Below, one piece after another: positions 1-5,326 of a stretch of DNA of 7,206 bases (the first letter of the stretch is position 1; each line of letters starts with the position of its first letter). Under the pieces are notes generated by a model, which saw only the letters and a list, made by a program, of their open reading frames with translations, was not told where the DNA came from and did no database searches. This stretch comes from an uncultured Desulfovibrio sp. (lineage in GTDB: Bacteria; Desulfobacterota; Desulfovibrionia; Desulfovibrionales; Desulfovibrionaceae). Location of the stretch: NCBI GenBank assembly GCA_947177645.1, contig CAMWVJ010000053.1:1-7206 (forward strand). Direction: 5' to 3'. The translations under genes and the position numbers were made by a program.

Positions 1-377
1 TGTTCGGCAAGAGCGTCAACGAGCGCGGACGCCTCGAGGCGCTGCAGCTGGCCGGGGCCGTTGCCCAGCTCGCCGGCTTCGGCGGCGGGGGCGGGGGCAT
101 CTTCGGCGCGGCCAAGAAGGCCCTCGGCGTGGACGTGCTCCGGCTTGGCACGTCGCCCACCGGCGGGGCCGACTCCGGCGACGACGACGCCGGCGGCACC
201 ACCCTCGAGATGGGCAAGTACCTCACGGACAGCATCTACATGGGCATCCAGCAGGGCATGAAGCCGGACAGCACGGCCTTCATCATCGAGTGGGAGCTGA
301 CCCCGCGCACGAGCATGGAGATCCGCACCGAGCAACAGAACACCTGGGGCGGCATCAAATGGAATTACAAGTACTGA
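1..377 (+). CDS. tamB: TamB C-terminal fragment (translocation and assembly module, DUF490)
   Basis: Partial gene, open at the left edge and read in the frame that starts at base 3; 124 residues remain before TGA at 375-377. TamB is a very large inner-membrane-anchored periplasmic protein that bridges to the outer membrane and serves outer-membrane protein assembly and lipid transport. The remnant shows the typical C-terminal DUF490 layout: an FGKS start, an LEALQLAGAVAQLAG helix, a glycine run (about residues 27-32), a short IFGAAKKALGVD stretch, a Gly/Asp-rich loop, then the conserved GGTTLEMGKYLTDSIYMGIQQG strand region and a final alternating beta segment (IIEWELTPRTSMEIRTE) ending in an aromatic tail (KWNYKY). 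The family assignment rests on this order of motifs, which I recognise from TamB homologues. The next gene overlaps its last 19 bases, so the two are probably co-transcribed. TamA is not in view. Confidence 0.88.
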   Translation, partial: FGKSVNERGRLEALQLAGAVAQLAGFGGGGGGIFGAAKKALGVDVLRLGTSPTGGADSGDDDAGGTTLEMGKYLTDSIYMGIQQGMKPDSTAFIIEWELTPRTSMEIRTEQQNTWGGIKWNYKY

Positions 378-832
378 CACCGCCGGCCGGGGCGCCCGCA
401 GTGCGGACCGCGCGGGCTGCCGACCATCCGGCGCTCGTCGGCCTGTGGCGGCGCAGCGTGGAGGCGAGCCACGCCTTTCTGGCCCCCGGGGATGTGGACG
501 GCATCGAAAACGAGGTGCGCCGGGGCCTCAAGGCCGTGCCCGAGCTCTGGCTCGCCGAGGCGGAAGGCGCGCCCGCGGGCTTTCTTGGCTGCACCGGGAA
601 CCATATCGACATGCTCTTCGTGGCCCCGGAGCATTTCCGCCGGGGCGTGGGGAGCCTCTTGCTCGGCCATGCCCGGCGCCTCCACGGGCCGCTGCGGCTC
701 TCGGTCAACGAGGCCAATGCCGCCGCGCTCGCCTTTTACCGCGCCCGGGGTTTCAGGATGACGGGGCGCAGCCCCGCGGACAGCGAGGGGCGCCCGTACC
801 CGCTCCTCCACCTCAGCCAGGCCGGCGCCTGA
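359..832 (+). CDS. YjaB-like GNAT-family N-acetyltransferase
   Basis: This 157-residue protein transfers an acetyl group from acetyl-CoA to an unknown amine acceptor. It has the single-domain GNAT layout. An N-terminal RxARAADHPALVGLWRRSV helix resembles the start of E. coli YjaB, and HIDMLFVAPEHFRRGVGSLL (about 82-101) holds strand beta4 and the acetyl-CoA pyrophosphate loop (RRGVGS, 94-99). SVNEANAAALAFYRARGF (about 115-132) carries the usual Tyr127 near the catalytic site, and GRPYPLLHL near the end is also YjaB-like. I chose ATG 359, which overlaps the tamB stop by 19 bases. An in-frame GTG at 401 would start just before the first conserved residues and is a real alternative. The in-frame ATG at 290 would give a long non-homologous lead and is unlikely. 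No clear Shine-Dalgarno precedes 359, which fits translational coupling to tamB. The substrate cannot be read from the sequence. Confidence 0.85.
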   Translation: MELQVLTPPAGAPAVRTARAADHPALVGLWRRSVEASHAFLAPGDVDGIENEVRRGLKAVPELWLAEAEGAPAGFLGCTGNHIDMLFVAPEHFRRGVGSLLLGHARRLHGPLRLSVNEANAAALAFYRARGFRMTGRSPADSEGRPYPLLHLSQAGA

Positions 833-866
833 GCGCGCAACGTATGGTCAATTTCAGGAAACGCCC

Positions 867-1502
867 ATGAGCAACGAGAACCCAGAGCACTCCGGCCACC
901 GCGGCAAGGGCCGCCCCCGCGGCTTCGACCGCGAACAGGCGCTTCACGCCGCCCTCGAGCTTTTCTGGCAGGAGGGCTACGAGCCGGCCTCGGTGGCGCG
1001 GCTCTGCGAGGTCATGGACATCAAGCCGCCGAGCCTCTACGCCAGCTTCGGCAACAAGGCCGCGCTCTTTCTCGAGGCGGTGCGCCATTACGAGCAGGCC
1101 TACTGGCAGGAGCCTTCGGAACGCTTTTTGGCCGAACCCGACATTTACCGGGCGGTGGAGGGATTTTTCACCACCGCGGCGGGCATCCTGCTCTCGCCTG
1201 AAACGCCCTGCGGCTGCATGCTGGTGCTGGCGGCGGTGAACATCTCCCCCGCCGAAACGGAGATCATCGCGGCCATCCGCGAAATGCGCATGGCGACCAA
1301 GGCCATGTTCGCGGATCGCCTTGCCCGCGCGGTCGCGGAGGGCCAGCTCCCCGCCGGGACGGATGTCCCCTCCCTCGCGGGCGCCCTCAACGCCCTGCTG
1401 GAGGGGCTGTCGCTCCAGGCACGCGACGGTCTCTCCCGGGAGGAGCTGGCCGCCATGGCTTCCCGCGCGGTGCACCTGCTGCCGCCCCGCCCCGAGGCTT
1501 GA
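867..1502 (+). CDS. TetR/AcrR-family transcriptional regulator
   Basis: This 211-residue DNA-binding regulator, probably a dimeric repressor, follows the GNAT gene after 34 bases. AGGAAA six bases before ATG 867 supports the start. A basic, Gly-rich arm (residues 10-20, RGKGRPRGF) leads into the TetR_N helix-turn-helix: FDREQALHAALELFWQEGYE (helix 1), ASVARLCEVMDIKPPSLYASF (helices 2-3, about 41-61) and GNKAALFLEAV. The C-terminal ligand domain has the ETPCGCMLVLAAVNISP segment (111-128) seen in TetR proteins of the GCMLV type, and ends in an LSLQARDGLSREEL stretch. It carries two closely spaced cysteines, Cys115 and Cys117, and one in the HTH region, Cys47. It reads toward a flavoprotein gene whose promoter region contains an inverted repeat, so that gene is its most likely target (inference). 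The effector is unknown. No matching repeat was seen before its own start. Confidence 0.92.
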   Translation: MSNENPEHSGHRGKGRPRGFDREQALHAALELFWQEGYEPASVARLCEVMDIKPPSLYASFGNKAALFLEAVRHYEQAYWQEPSERFLAEPDIYRAVEGFFTTAAGILLSPETPCGCMLVLAAVNISPAETEIIAAIREMRMATKAMFADRLARAVAEGQLPAGTDVPSLAGALNALLEGLSLQARDGLSREELAAMASRAVHLLPPRPEA

Positions 1503-1523
1503 ATTTTTGACCGCACGCCGCGC

Positions 1524-1553
1524 TTGACATTTATTTAGTATTCAATAAACAAT
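1524..1553 (+). promoter_or_regulatory. Candidate sigma-70 promoter of the flavoprotein gene
   Basis: A perfect -35 hexamer TTGACA lies at 1524-1529. An imperfect -10, AACAAT (1548-1553, 4 of 6 matches), follows at an 18-base spacing; at 16-17 bases the candidates are poorer (TAAACA, AAACAA). The region is strikingly AT-rich against its GC-rich surroundings. It lies about 100 bases before the flavoprotein start, giving a leader of roughly 90 nt. The -35 is convincing, the -10 less so. Confidence 0.6.
1530..1549. promoter_or_regulatory. Inverted repeat in promoter spacer, candidate TetR operator
   Basis: TTTATT (1530-1535) and AATAAA (1544-1549) are exact inverted copies separated by 8 bases, and the inner bases 1537/1542 and 1539/1540 also pair, so 16 of 20 positions are symmetric. 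The element sits between the -35 and -10 boxes, where a bound repressor would block RNA polymerase. The size suits a TetR-family dimer, and a TetR gene ends 27 bases upstream. Binding is inferred from position and symmetry only. Confidence 0.5.
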
Positions 1554-1587
1554 TACTCCGGCGTCCGCAGCCGGCACGGGGCACACC

Positions 1588-1607
1588 CGCGAGACCTGCG
1601 CGAGACC
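1588..1607 (+). repeat. 9-base direct repeat, 11-base period
   Basis: CGCGAGACC occurs at 1588-1596 and again at 1599-1607, separated by TG. The copies are about one helical turn apart and lie in the leader between the candidate promoter and the flavoprotein start. It could be a protein site placed on one face of the helix, or a chance tandem duplication in GC-rich DNA. I know no regulator with this site. Confidence 0.5.
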
Positions 1608-1651
1608 GCCGCATTCCTTCATCTGCAACTGCTCAAGGCAGGGGGACGAAC

Positions 1652-2206
1652 ATGGGCAAGAACATCCTCATCCTCAACGGCAGCCCGCGGCTCAAGGGCA
1701 ATACCGTCATGCTCTGCGACGCTTTCACCCGCGGCGCCGAAAGCTCGGGCCATACCGTGACCCGCATCGACCTCCAGAAGCTGGACATCCACGGCTGTCT
1801 CGGCTGCATGAAGGGCGGCAAGGACCCGGCCAGCCCCTGCGTGCAGAAAGACGGCATGGAAAAGGTCTATCCCGCCTATGTGGCCGCCGACATGGTGGTG
1901 TTGGCCTCGCCCATGTATTACTGGGCCATTTCCGGCCAGCTCAAGACCGCCTTTGACCGCCTCTTCGCCGTGGCCGAGTGCAACCCCGACTACGCCAACC
2001 CGCGCAAGGAATGCGCCTTGCTCATGGCCGCGGAAGGCGACACCCCGGACAACTGGAAGCCCGTGCTCGACTATTACAAGGCGCTCACCGGCTTCCTCAA
2101 GTGGAAGGATCTCGGCTATGTGTTCGCCGGCGGCGTCCTCGAGGCCGGCGCCATCGCGGGCAAGCCCGTCCTGGAGGAGGCGCGCGCCTTCGGCGCCGCC
2201 CTGTAA
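1652..2206 (+). CDS. Flavodoxin-fold NAD(P)H-dependent oxidoreductase (FMN reductase/Isf-like)
   Basis: This 184-residue cytoplasmic flavoprotein probably binds FMN and reduces a quinone, nitro compound or similar small acceptor with NAD(P)H. The start is fixed by AGGGGGA seven bases before ATG 1652. MGKNILILNGSPRLKGNT (1-18) is the first beta strand plus the phosphate-binding loop. GCLGCMKGG with SPCVQKDGMEKVY (48-73) matches the cysteine region of iron-sulfur-flavoprotein-like members. DMVVLASPMYYWAISGQLKTAFDRLF (80-105) is the isoalloxazine-binding loop and following helix. Iron-sulfur flavoproteins have a compact four-cysteine motif; here only Cys49, Cys52 and a displaced Cys63 remain, so a cluster is doubtful. 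The gene is closed by a strong terminator and preceded by its own promoter and operator-like repeat, so it looks like a single-gene unit controlled by the upstream TetR regulator (inference). The true electron acceptor is not readable. Confidence 0.87.
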   Translation: MGKNILILNGSPRLKGNTVMLCDAFTRGAESSGHTVTRIDLQKLDIHGCLGCMKGGKDPASPCVQKDGMEKVYPAYVAADMVVLASPMYYWAISGQLKTAFDRLFAVAECNPDYANPRKECALLMAAEGDTPDNWKPVLDYYKALTGFLKWKDLGYVFAGGVLEAGAIAGKPVLEEARAFGAAL

Positions 2207-2227
2207 TCCCCGCGCCCACAAAAACTT

Positions 2228-2271
2228 CGCCGCCCCTCTCCGCGTCAAAACGGACAGGGGCGGCGTTTTTT
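2228..2271. terminator. Rho-independent terminator, probably bidirectional
   Basis: The arms at 2228-2242 and 2251-2265 form a 15-base-pair stem with one mismatch (2238/2255) and an 8-base loop. The right arm is followed by six T (2266-2271), ending the flavoprotein transcript. On the other strand the hairpin is followed by GAAG and a run of five T (complement of 2220-2224), so it can also stop the convergent acetyltransferase transcript that ends at 2312. Confidence 0.92.
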
Positions 2272-2311
2272 CGTACGCTCCGCGCTGTCAGGCCAGATTT
2301 CCCCGGGGCCG

Positions 2312-2947
2312 CTAACCCTGCCGTTCCCACCAGGGTTTTTTATAGTCGTCCACGTCAAAGCGGCGGTCCTTGAAATAGAAGTCCCGGTCGGCTTCGGTGA
2401 TGGCCCGCAAGGGGCGGCAGGGATTGCCCGCGGCCAGCGTGTTGTCCGCAATGTCACGCGTGACCACGCTGCCCGAGCCGATGACCACATTGTCGCCCAC
2501 TGTTACCCCGGGATTGATGACCACGTTGCCGCCGAGCCACACATTGCTGCCGATGCGGACCGGCGCGCCGTATTCATAGCCCGAATTGCGGCTCTCCGGG
2601 TGCAGAGGATGGCCGGCCGTATAGATGGCCACATTGGGCGCGCAGAGCACGTTGTCGCCGATGGTGACGGGCGCCACGTCGAGCACCGTGAAATTGTAGT
2701 TGGCGTAAAAACGCTCGCCCAGCTCGATGTTGAAGCCGTAGTCGCAGTAGAACGGCCCCATGATGGTGACGGTCTTGCCGCACTTGCCGAGGATGGAACG
2801 CAGGAGCGCGTCGCGCTCCTCGTCGGCGTCGGGCGGGAGATTGTTGTACCGATAAATCTTTTGGTGACAGTCTTTATACAGCTCCCAAAGGCCGTCGCGC
2901 ATGGGGATATACGGCAGCCCGGCCAGCATGCGTTCGCGCTGGTTCAT
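2312..2947 (-). CDS. LacA/Maa-type sugar O-acetyltransferase
   Basis: This 211-residue enzyme moves acetyl from acetyl-CoA to a sugar hydroxyl such as maltose, glucose or a galactoside. The N-terminal Mac domain is typical (ERMLAGLPYIPMRDGLWELY, then YNNLPP; residues 5-40). It is followed by a left-handed beta helix of hexapeptide repeats: VTIGDNVLCAPNVAIYTAGHP (94-114), then VRIGSNVWLGGNVVINPGVTVGDNVVIGSGSVVTRDI (130-166). His113 in TAGHPLHP aligns with the catalytic His115 of E. coli LacA, and Trp137 lies in the acetyl-CoA-binding turn. AAGNPCRPLR (172-181) is the usual end of the helix. A strong AGGAGGT precedes the ATG at 2947. The length is near the family norm (LacA about 203). It follows the antiporter on the same strand, but a terminator-like hairpin lies between them and leaves almost no room for a private promoter. 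The physiological acceptor is unknown; LacA and Maa cannot be told apart by sequence alone. Confidence 0.93.
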   Translation of the reverse strand: MNQRERMLAGLPYIPMRDGLWELYKDCHQKIYRYNNLPPDADEERDALLRSILGKCGKTVTIMGPFYCDYGFNIELGERFYANYNFTVLDVAPVTIGDNVLCAPNVAIYTAGHPLHPESRNSGYEYGAPVRIGSNVWLGGNVVINPGVTVGDNVVIGSGSVVTRDIADNTLAAGNPCRPLRAITEADRDFYFKDRRFDVDDYKKPWWERQG

Positions 2948-2952
2948 GAAAA

Positions 2953-2959
2953 ACCTCCT
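2953..2959 (-). promoter_or_regulatory. Strong Shine-Dalgarno of the sugar acetyltransferase
   Basis: The minus strand reads AGGAGGT, a near-perfect anti-16S match, five bases (TTTTC) before the ATG at 2947-2945. It fixes the start. It begins only three bases after the T-rich tail of the upstream hairpin. Confidence 0.85.
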
Positions 2960-2962
2960 GTG

Positions 2963-3002
2963 AAAAGAGGGGCGGGCCCGGCGCCCCGCGCCAGACCCGC
3001 CC
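2963..3002 (-). terminator. Terminator-like hairpin between antiporter and acetyltransferase
   Basis: On the minus strand GGGCGGG (3002-2996), TCT and GGCGC pair with GCGCC, GGG and CCCGCCC (ending at 2970). This gives 15 continuous pairs, two of them G-U, around a 3-base GGG loop. The tail CTCTTTT follows at 2969-2963. The stem lies 27 bases after the antiporter stop (3030). The T tract is interrupted, so termination may be partial, letting transcription continue into the acetyltransferase. Confidence 0.75.
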
Positions 3003-3029
3003 GAACGATGCTGTCGTTTTCCGCGCCTG

Positions 3030-4478
3030 CTAGATGAAGAAGGCCCAAGTCAGCAGGAGGAACAGCGGGATGAGGATGCCGCAGGACCACATCATGTAGC
3101 CGAAGAAGCTCGGCATCTTGACGCCCTGGTTCTCGGCGATGGAGCGGACCATGAAGTTGGGCGCGTTGCCGATATAGGTGTTGGCGCCCATGAACACCGC
3201 GCCGGCCGAGATGGCGATGAGGGTGGTCGCCATGTCGGTCATGAGGTGCTGCGCGTCGCCGCCCGCGGTGTTGAAGAACACAAGGTAGGTGGGCGCATTG
3301 TCAAGGAAGCTCGAGAGCGCGCCGGTGAGCCAGAAATACATGGCGTTGACGGGCTGGCCGTCCGGCGTGGAGACCATGTTGATGAGCGAGGCGAGCGCGC
3401 CCTCGGTGCCGGCGCGCAGGATGGCGATGGCCGGGATCATGGAGAGGAAGATGCCGAAGAAGAGCTTGGCCACCTCCTCGATGGGCGCCCAGGAAAAGCC
3501 GTTCATCTCGCGGCAGTGGCGGCTCGTGAACTTCCAGGAGAGGCCGGCGAGGCAGAGCAGCGCAAGGTCGCGCAAAAGGTTCTGGCCTTCCACGGGCACG
3601 CCGTAGACCTCGATCCAGGTGCCGAAATTGATCATGCCCGAGGCGAGCACCGCCAGCACCACGCCGAGCAGGAAGAGCAGGTTGATGGTGCCCTCGAGGC
3701 CGAGCTTCTCCTCGGCGGCGTCAGGGTCGTGCGGGGGCTTGGGGCGGCCTTCCTTGTTGAAGAGCACGGTGTCGATGATGAAGAAGAGGAGCAGCAGGGC
3801 CACGGCCATACAGAGTGTCTTGAAGAAGAGGTGCGTGGTCGTCCAGAAAAAGCTCACGCCCTTGAGGAAGCCCAAGAAAAGCGGCGGGTCGCCGAGCGGC
3901 GTGAGCGAGCCGCCTATATTGGCCACGAGGAAGATGAAGAAGACGATGGAATGCACGCGGTAGCGCCGGTGCGCGTTGGCGCGGAGCAGGGGCCGGATGA
4001 GCAGCATGGCCGCGCCGGTGGTGCCCATCCAGCTGGCGAGCACGGTGCCGATGGCGAGCAGGCCCGTGTTCACCACCGGCGTGCCCACCAGGGTGCCCTT
4101 GAGGCGCACGCCGCCCGCCACGGTGAACAGCGCGAAGAGCAGCACGATGAAGGGGATGTAGTCCAGAAGGATGATGTGCAGGAATTCATAGAGCGCCGTG
4201 CCCAGGCCGAACACGATGAAGCAGGGCACGAGGAAGGCGAGACCCCAGAACACGGCGATCTTGCCGAAGTGGTGCTCCCAGAAGTGGGGCAGCGCCAGCG
4301 GCATGATGGCGATGGAAAGCAGCATGCAGGCGAAGGGAATGACCCAGATGGCCGAGAGCGAGGCCCCCGGAATGGTGGGATGCCCCTCGGAGGCGAGGAC
4401 CGCCTCGGGCGCGAACAGGGCGAGCGCCCCCAAGAGGATGGCCGGCACAAGCAGAGGCAATGAGCGGAGGTGTGACAT
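3030..4478 (-). CDS. NhaD/CitMHS-type sodium:proton antiporter-like membrane protein (IT superfamily)
   Basis: This 482-residue inner-membrane carrier probably exchanges sodium for protons. ATG 4478 is preceded by AGGAG at 8 bases; the frame stays open further upstream but would then run into trmH on the other strand. The N-terminus (1-30, ending PEAVLAS) looks like a signal peptide or first helix. Many hydrophobic segments follow: about 42-62, 73-92, 105-122, 137-150, 178-190, 218-240, 264-284, 303-315, 337-355, 378-403, 415-432 and 461-482. Key motifs are SWMGTTGAAMLLIRPLLRAN (149-168), GGSLTPLGDPPLFLGFLKG (189-207), SSFLDNAPTYLVFFN (389-403) and GANTYIGNAPNFMVRSIAE (431-449). The paired GDPP and GNAP re-entrant loops reflect the inverted-repeat fold of ion-transporter superfamily proteins. 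Many homologues are annotated as sodium:proton antiporter or putative citrate transporter (CitMHS_2); the substrate is not proven. A hydrophilic loop (241-262) separates the halves. It shares the intergenic region with trmH. Confidence 0.87.
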   Translation of the reverse strand: MSHLRSLPLLVPAILLGALALFAPEAVLASEGHPTIPGASLSAIWVIPFACMLLSIAIMPLALPHFWEHHFGKIAVFWGLAFLVPCFIVFGLGTALYEFLHIILLDYIPFIVLLFALFTVAGGVRLKGTLVGTPVVNTGLLAIGTVLASWMGTTGAAMLLIRPLLRANAHRRYRVHSIVFFIFLVANIGGSLTPLGDPPLFLGFLKGVSFFWTTTHLFFKTLCMAVALLLLFFIIDTVLFNKEGRPKPPHDPDAAEEKLGLEGTINLLFLLGVVLAVLASGMINFGTWIEVYGVPVEGQNLLRDLALLCLAGLSWKFTSRHCREMNGFSWAPIEEVAKLFFGIFLSMIPAIAILRAGTEGALASLINMVSTPDGQPVNAMYFWLTGALSSFLDNAPTYLVFFNTAGGDAQHLMTDMATTLIAISAGAVFMGANTYIGNAPNFMVRSIAENQGVKMPSFFGYMMWSCGILIPLFLLLTWAFFI

Positions 4479-4531
4479 CGTGCGCTCCTGTCTGGAGTGT
4501 GGCGCTCCCGCGCCGCAAGGTGGTTCCCCTT

Positions 4532-4560
4532 TGTGTAGGGCAATTTCCTGTGCTTTGCAA
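4532..4560 (-). promoter_or_regulatory. Weak candidate promoter of the antiporter gene
   Basis: On the minus strand TTGCAA (4560-4555; 4 of 6 to the -35 consensus) is followed after exactly 17 bases by TACACA (4537-4532; 3 of 6 to the -10). This sits about 54 bases before the antiporter ATG, a sensible distance. Both boxes are imperfect, so this is only the best candidate in the interval. Confidence 0.35.
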
Positions 4561-4613
4561 TGCGCTTGCCCGCAAAGATTTTTTCTGCCACATATGGGGC
4601 CGGCCGCGCGGCC
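4553..4613. other. Divergent intergenic region with inverted repeats
   Basis: The 172 bases between the antiporter and trmH hold no coding region I can support. CTTTGC (4553-4558) and GCAAAG (4572-4577) are inverted copies around a 13-base loop, followed by ATTTTTT on the plus strand. That is a weak terminator- or attenuator-like arrangement ahead of trmH, and it overlaps the antiporter's candidate -35. Further right is a perfect 12-base palindrome, GGCCGCGCGGCC (4602-4613), overlapping GGCCGGCC (4598-4605). No convincing trmH promoter is visible; TTGCCC (4566) with CATATG (4591) has poor spacing. Confidence 0.4.
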
Positions 4614-4650
4614 TTTCCGCCGCCGACGCCATACGCAACGGAGAAGGCCC

Positions 4651-5307
4651 ATGCCCCTGCCCCCCAATGCGTCGCCCGAGGACGGAGCCGGCGCGCCGAG
4701 CAAAAATCCCGACGCCCCCGGCCGGGCGGTCACGCCGCGCCGCCGCGCGCGGCTGCGCCAAGTGCTTTGCCAGCGCCAGCCCGACCTCACCCTGGTGCTC
4801 GCCAATATCCACGACCCGCACAATGTTTCGGCCATTTACCGCTCATGCGATGCCTTCGGAGTGGCCCGCGTGCACCTCTACTACACGAACACGCCCTTCC
4901 CGGCGCTCGGGCGCAAGAGCTCGGCCTCGGCGCGCAAATGGGTGGAGAGCGAGCGCCACCGCGACAAAGAGGCGCTGTTCGCGGCCCTGCACGGCCGCGG
5001 CATGCAGGTGCTCGCCACCTCCTGCTCGCCCGGGGCGCGGCCCCTGCGCGAGTGGGACTTTCTCAGGCCCACGGCCGTCATTCTCGGCAACGAGCACGAG
5101 GGCGTGGACGAGTCCCTGCTGGCTGCGGCCGACGGCCGGCTCTACATCCCCATGCACGGCATGATCCAGAGCTTCAACGTCTCCGTGGCGGCGGCCATCA
5201 TCCTCGCCGAGGCGGCACGCCAGCGCGAGGCCGCGGGCTGGTATGACATTCCGCGCATGGCCGGGGACGAACTGGAAGCCACGCTCGCCGACTGGCTGCA
5301 ACGCTGA
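4651..5307 (+). CDS. trmH: tRNA (guanosine(18)-2'-O)-methyltransferase, SPOUT family
   Basis: This 218-residue SPOUT enzyme methylates the 2'-hydroxyl of G18 in the D-loop of tRNAs, using S-adenosylmethionine. The start ATG 4651 has GGAGAAGG four bases upstream; the frame is open further left but only over antisense of the antiporter. A Pro/Ala-rich lead (1-29) precedes TPRRRARLRQVLCQRQPDLTL (28-48), which aligns with the start of E. coli TrmH. Motif 1 is HNVSAIYR (57-64; Asn58 and Arg64 are the conserved catalytic-region pair). Motif 2 is ILGNEHEGV (144-152) and motif 3 is IPMHGMIQSFNVSVAAA (166-182), which together form the trefoil knot and cofactor pocket. RQREAAGWY matches the following helix. 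Compared with E. coli TrmH (about 229) it has a longer N-terminus and a shorter C-terminal tail. A relaxed-specificity relative acting on another RNA remains possible, but the RQPDLTL and NVSAI context favours TrmH. Confidence 0.9.
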   Translation: MPLPPNASPEDGAGAPSKNPDAPGRAVTPRRRARLRQVLCQRQPDLTLVLANIHDPHNVSAIYRSCDAFGVARVHLYYTNTPFPALGRKSSASARKWVESERHRDKEALFAALHGRGMQVLATSCSPGARPLREWDFLRPTAVILGNEHEGVDESLLAAADGRLYIPMHGMIQSFNVSVAAAIILAEAARQREAAGWYDIPRMAGDELEATLADWLQR

Positions 5308-5326
5308 GGCCCCGCGGCACGCATTG

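Noticed and set aside
290..358. Upstream ATG 290 for the GNAT gene
   Set aside because: It would overlap tamB by 88 bases and add 23 residues with no family resemblance; ATG 359 or GTG 401 fit better.
838..866. Possible TetR autoregulatory site before the TetR gene
   Set aside because: GGTCAATTT resembles half of the downstream repeat only loosely and has no inverted partner in the 34-base gap.
813..1475. Open frame of 220 codons on the minus strand opposite the TetR gene
   Set aside because: Shadow of the TetR reading frame, which has clear helix-turn-helix homology and a good ribosome site.
1619..2248. Open frame of 209 codons on the minus strand opposite the flavoprotein
   Set aside because: No domain; the plus strand carries the flavodoxin motifs and regulatory signals.
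3246..4463. Open frame of 405 codons on the plus strand opposite the antiporter
   Set aside because: Its composition (Glu, His, Arg, Gly rich, no domain) is that expected from antisense of hydrophobic codons in high-GC DNA; the minus strand encodes a clear multi-helix transporter.
4198..4650. N-terminal extension of the trmH frame to 4198
   Set aside because: It lies antisense to the antiporter; GGAGAAGG before ATG 4651 and homology starting soon after fix the start.
4479..4835. N-terminal extension of the antiporter frame to 4835
   Set aside because: The extension is low-complexity, overlaps trmH on the other strand, and a ribosome site plus signal-like helix support ATG 4478.
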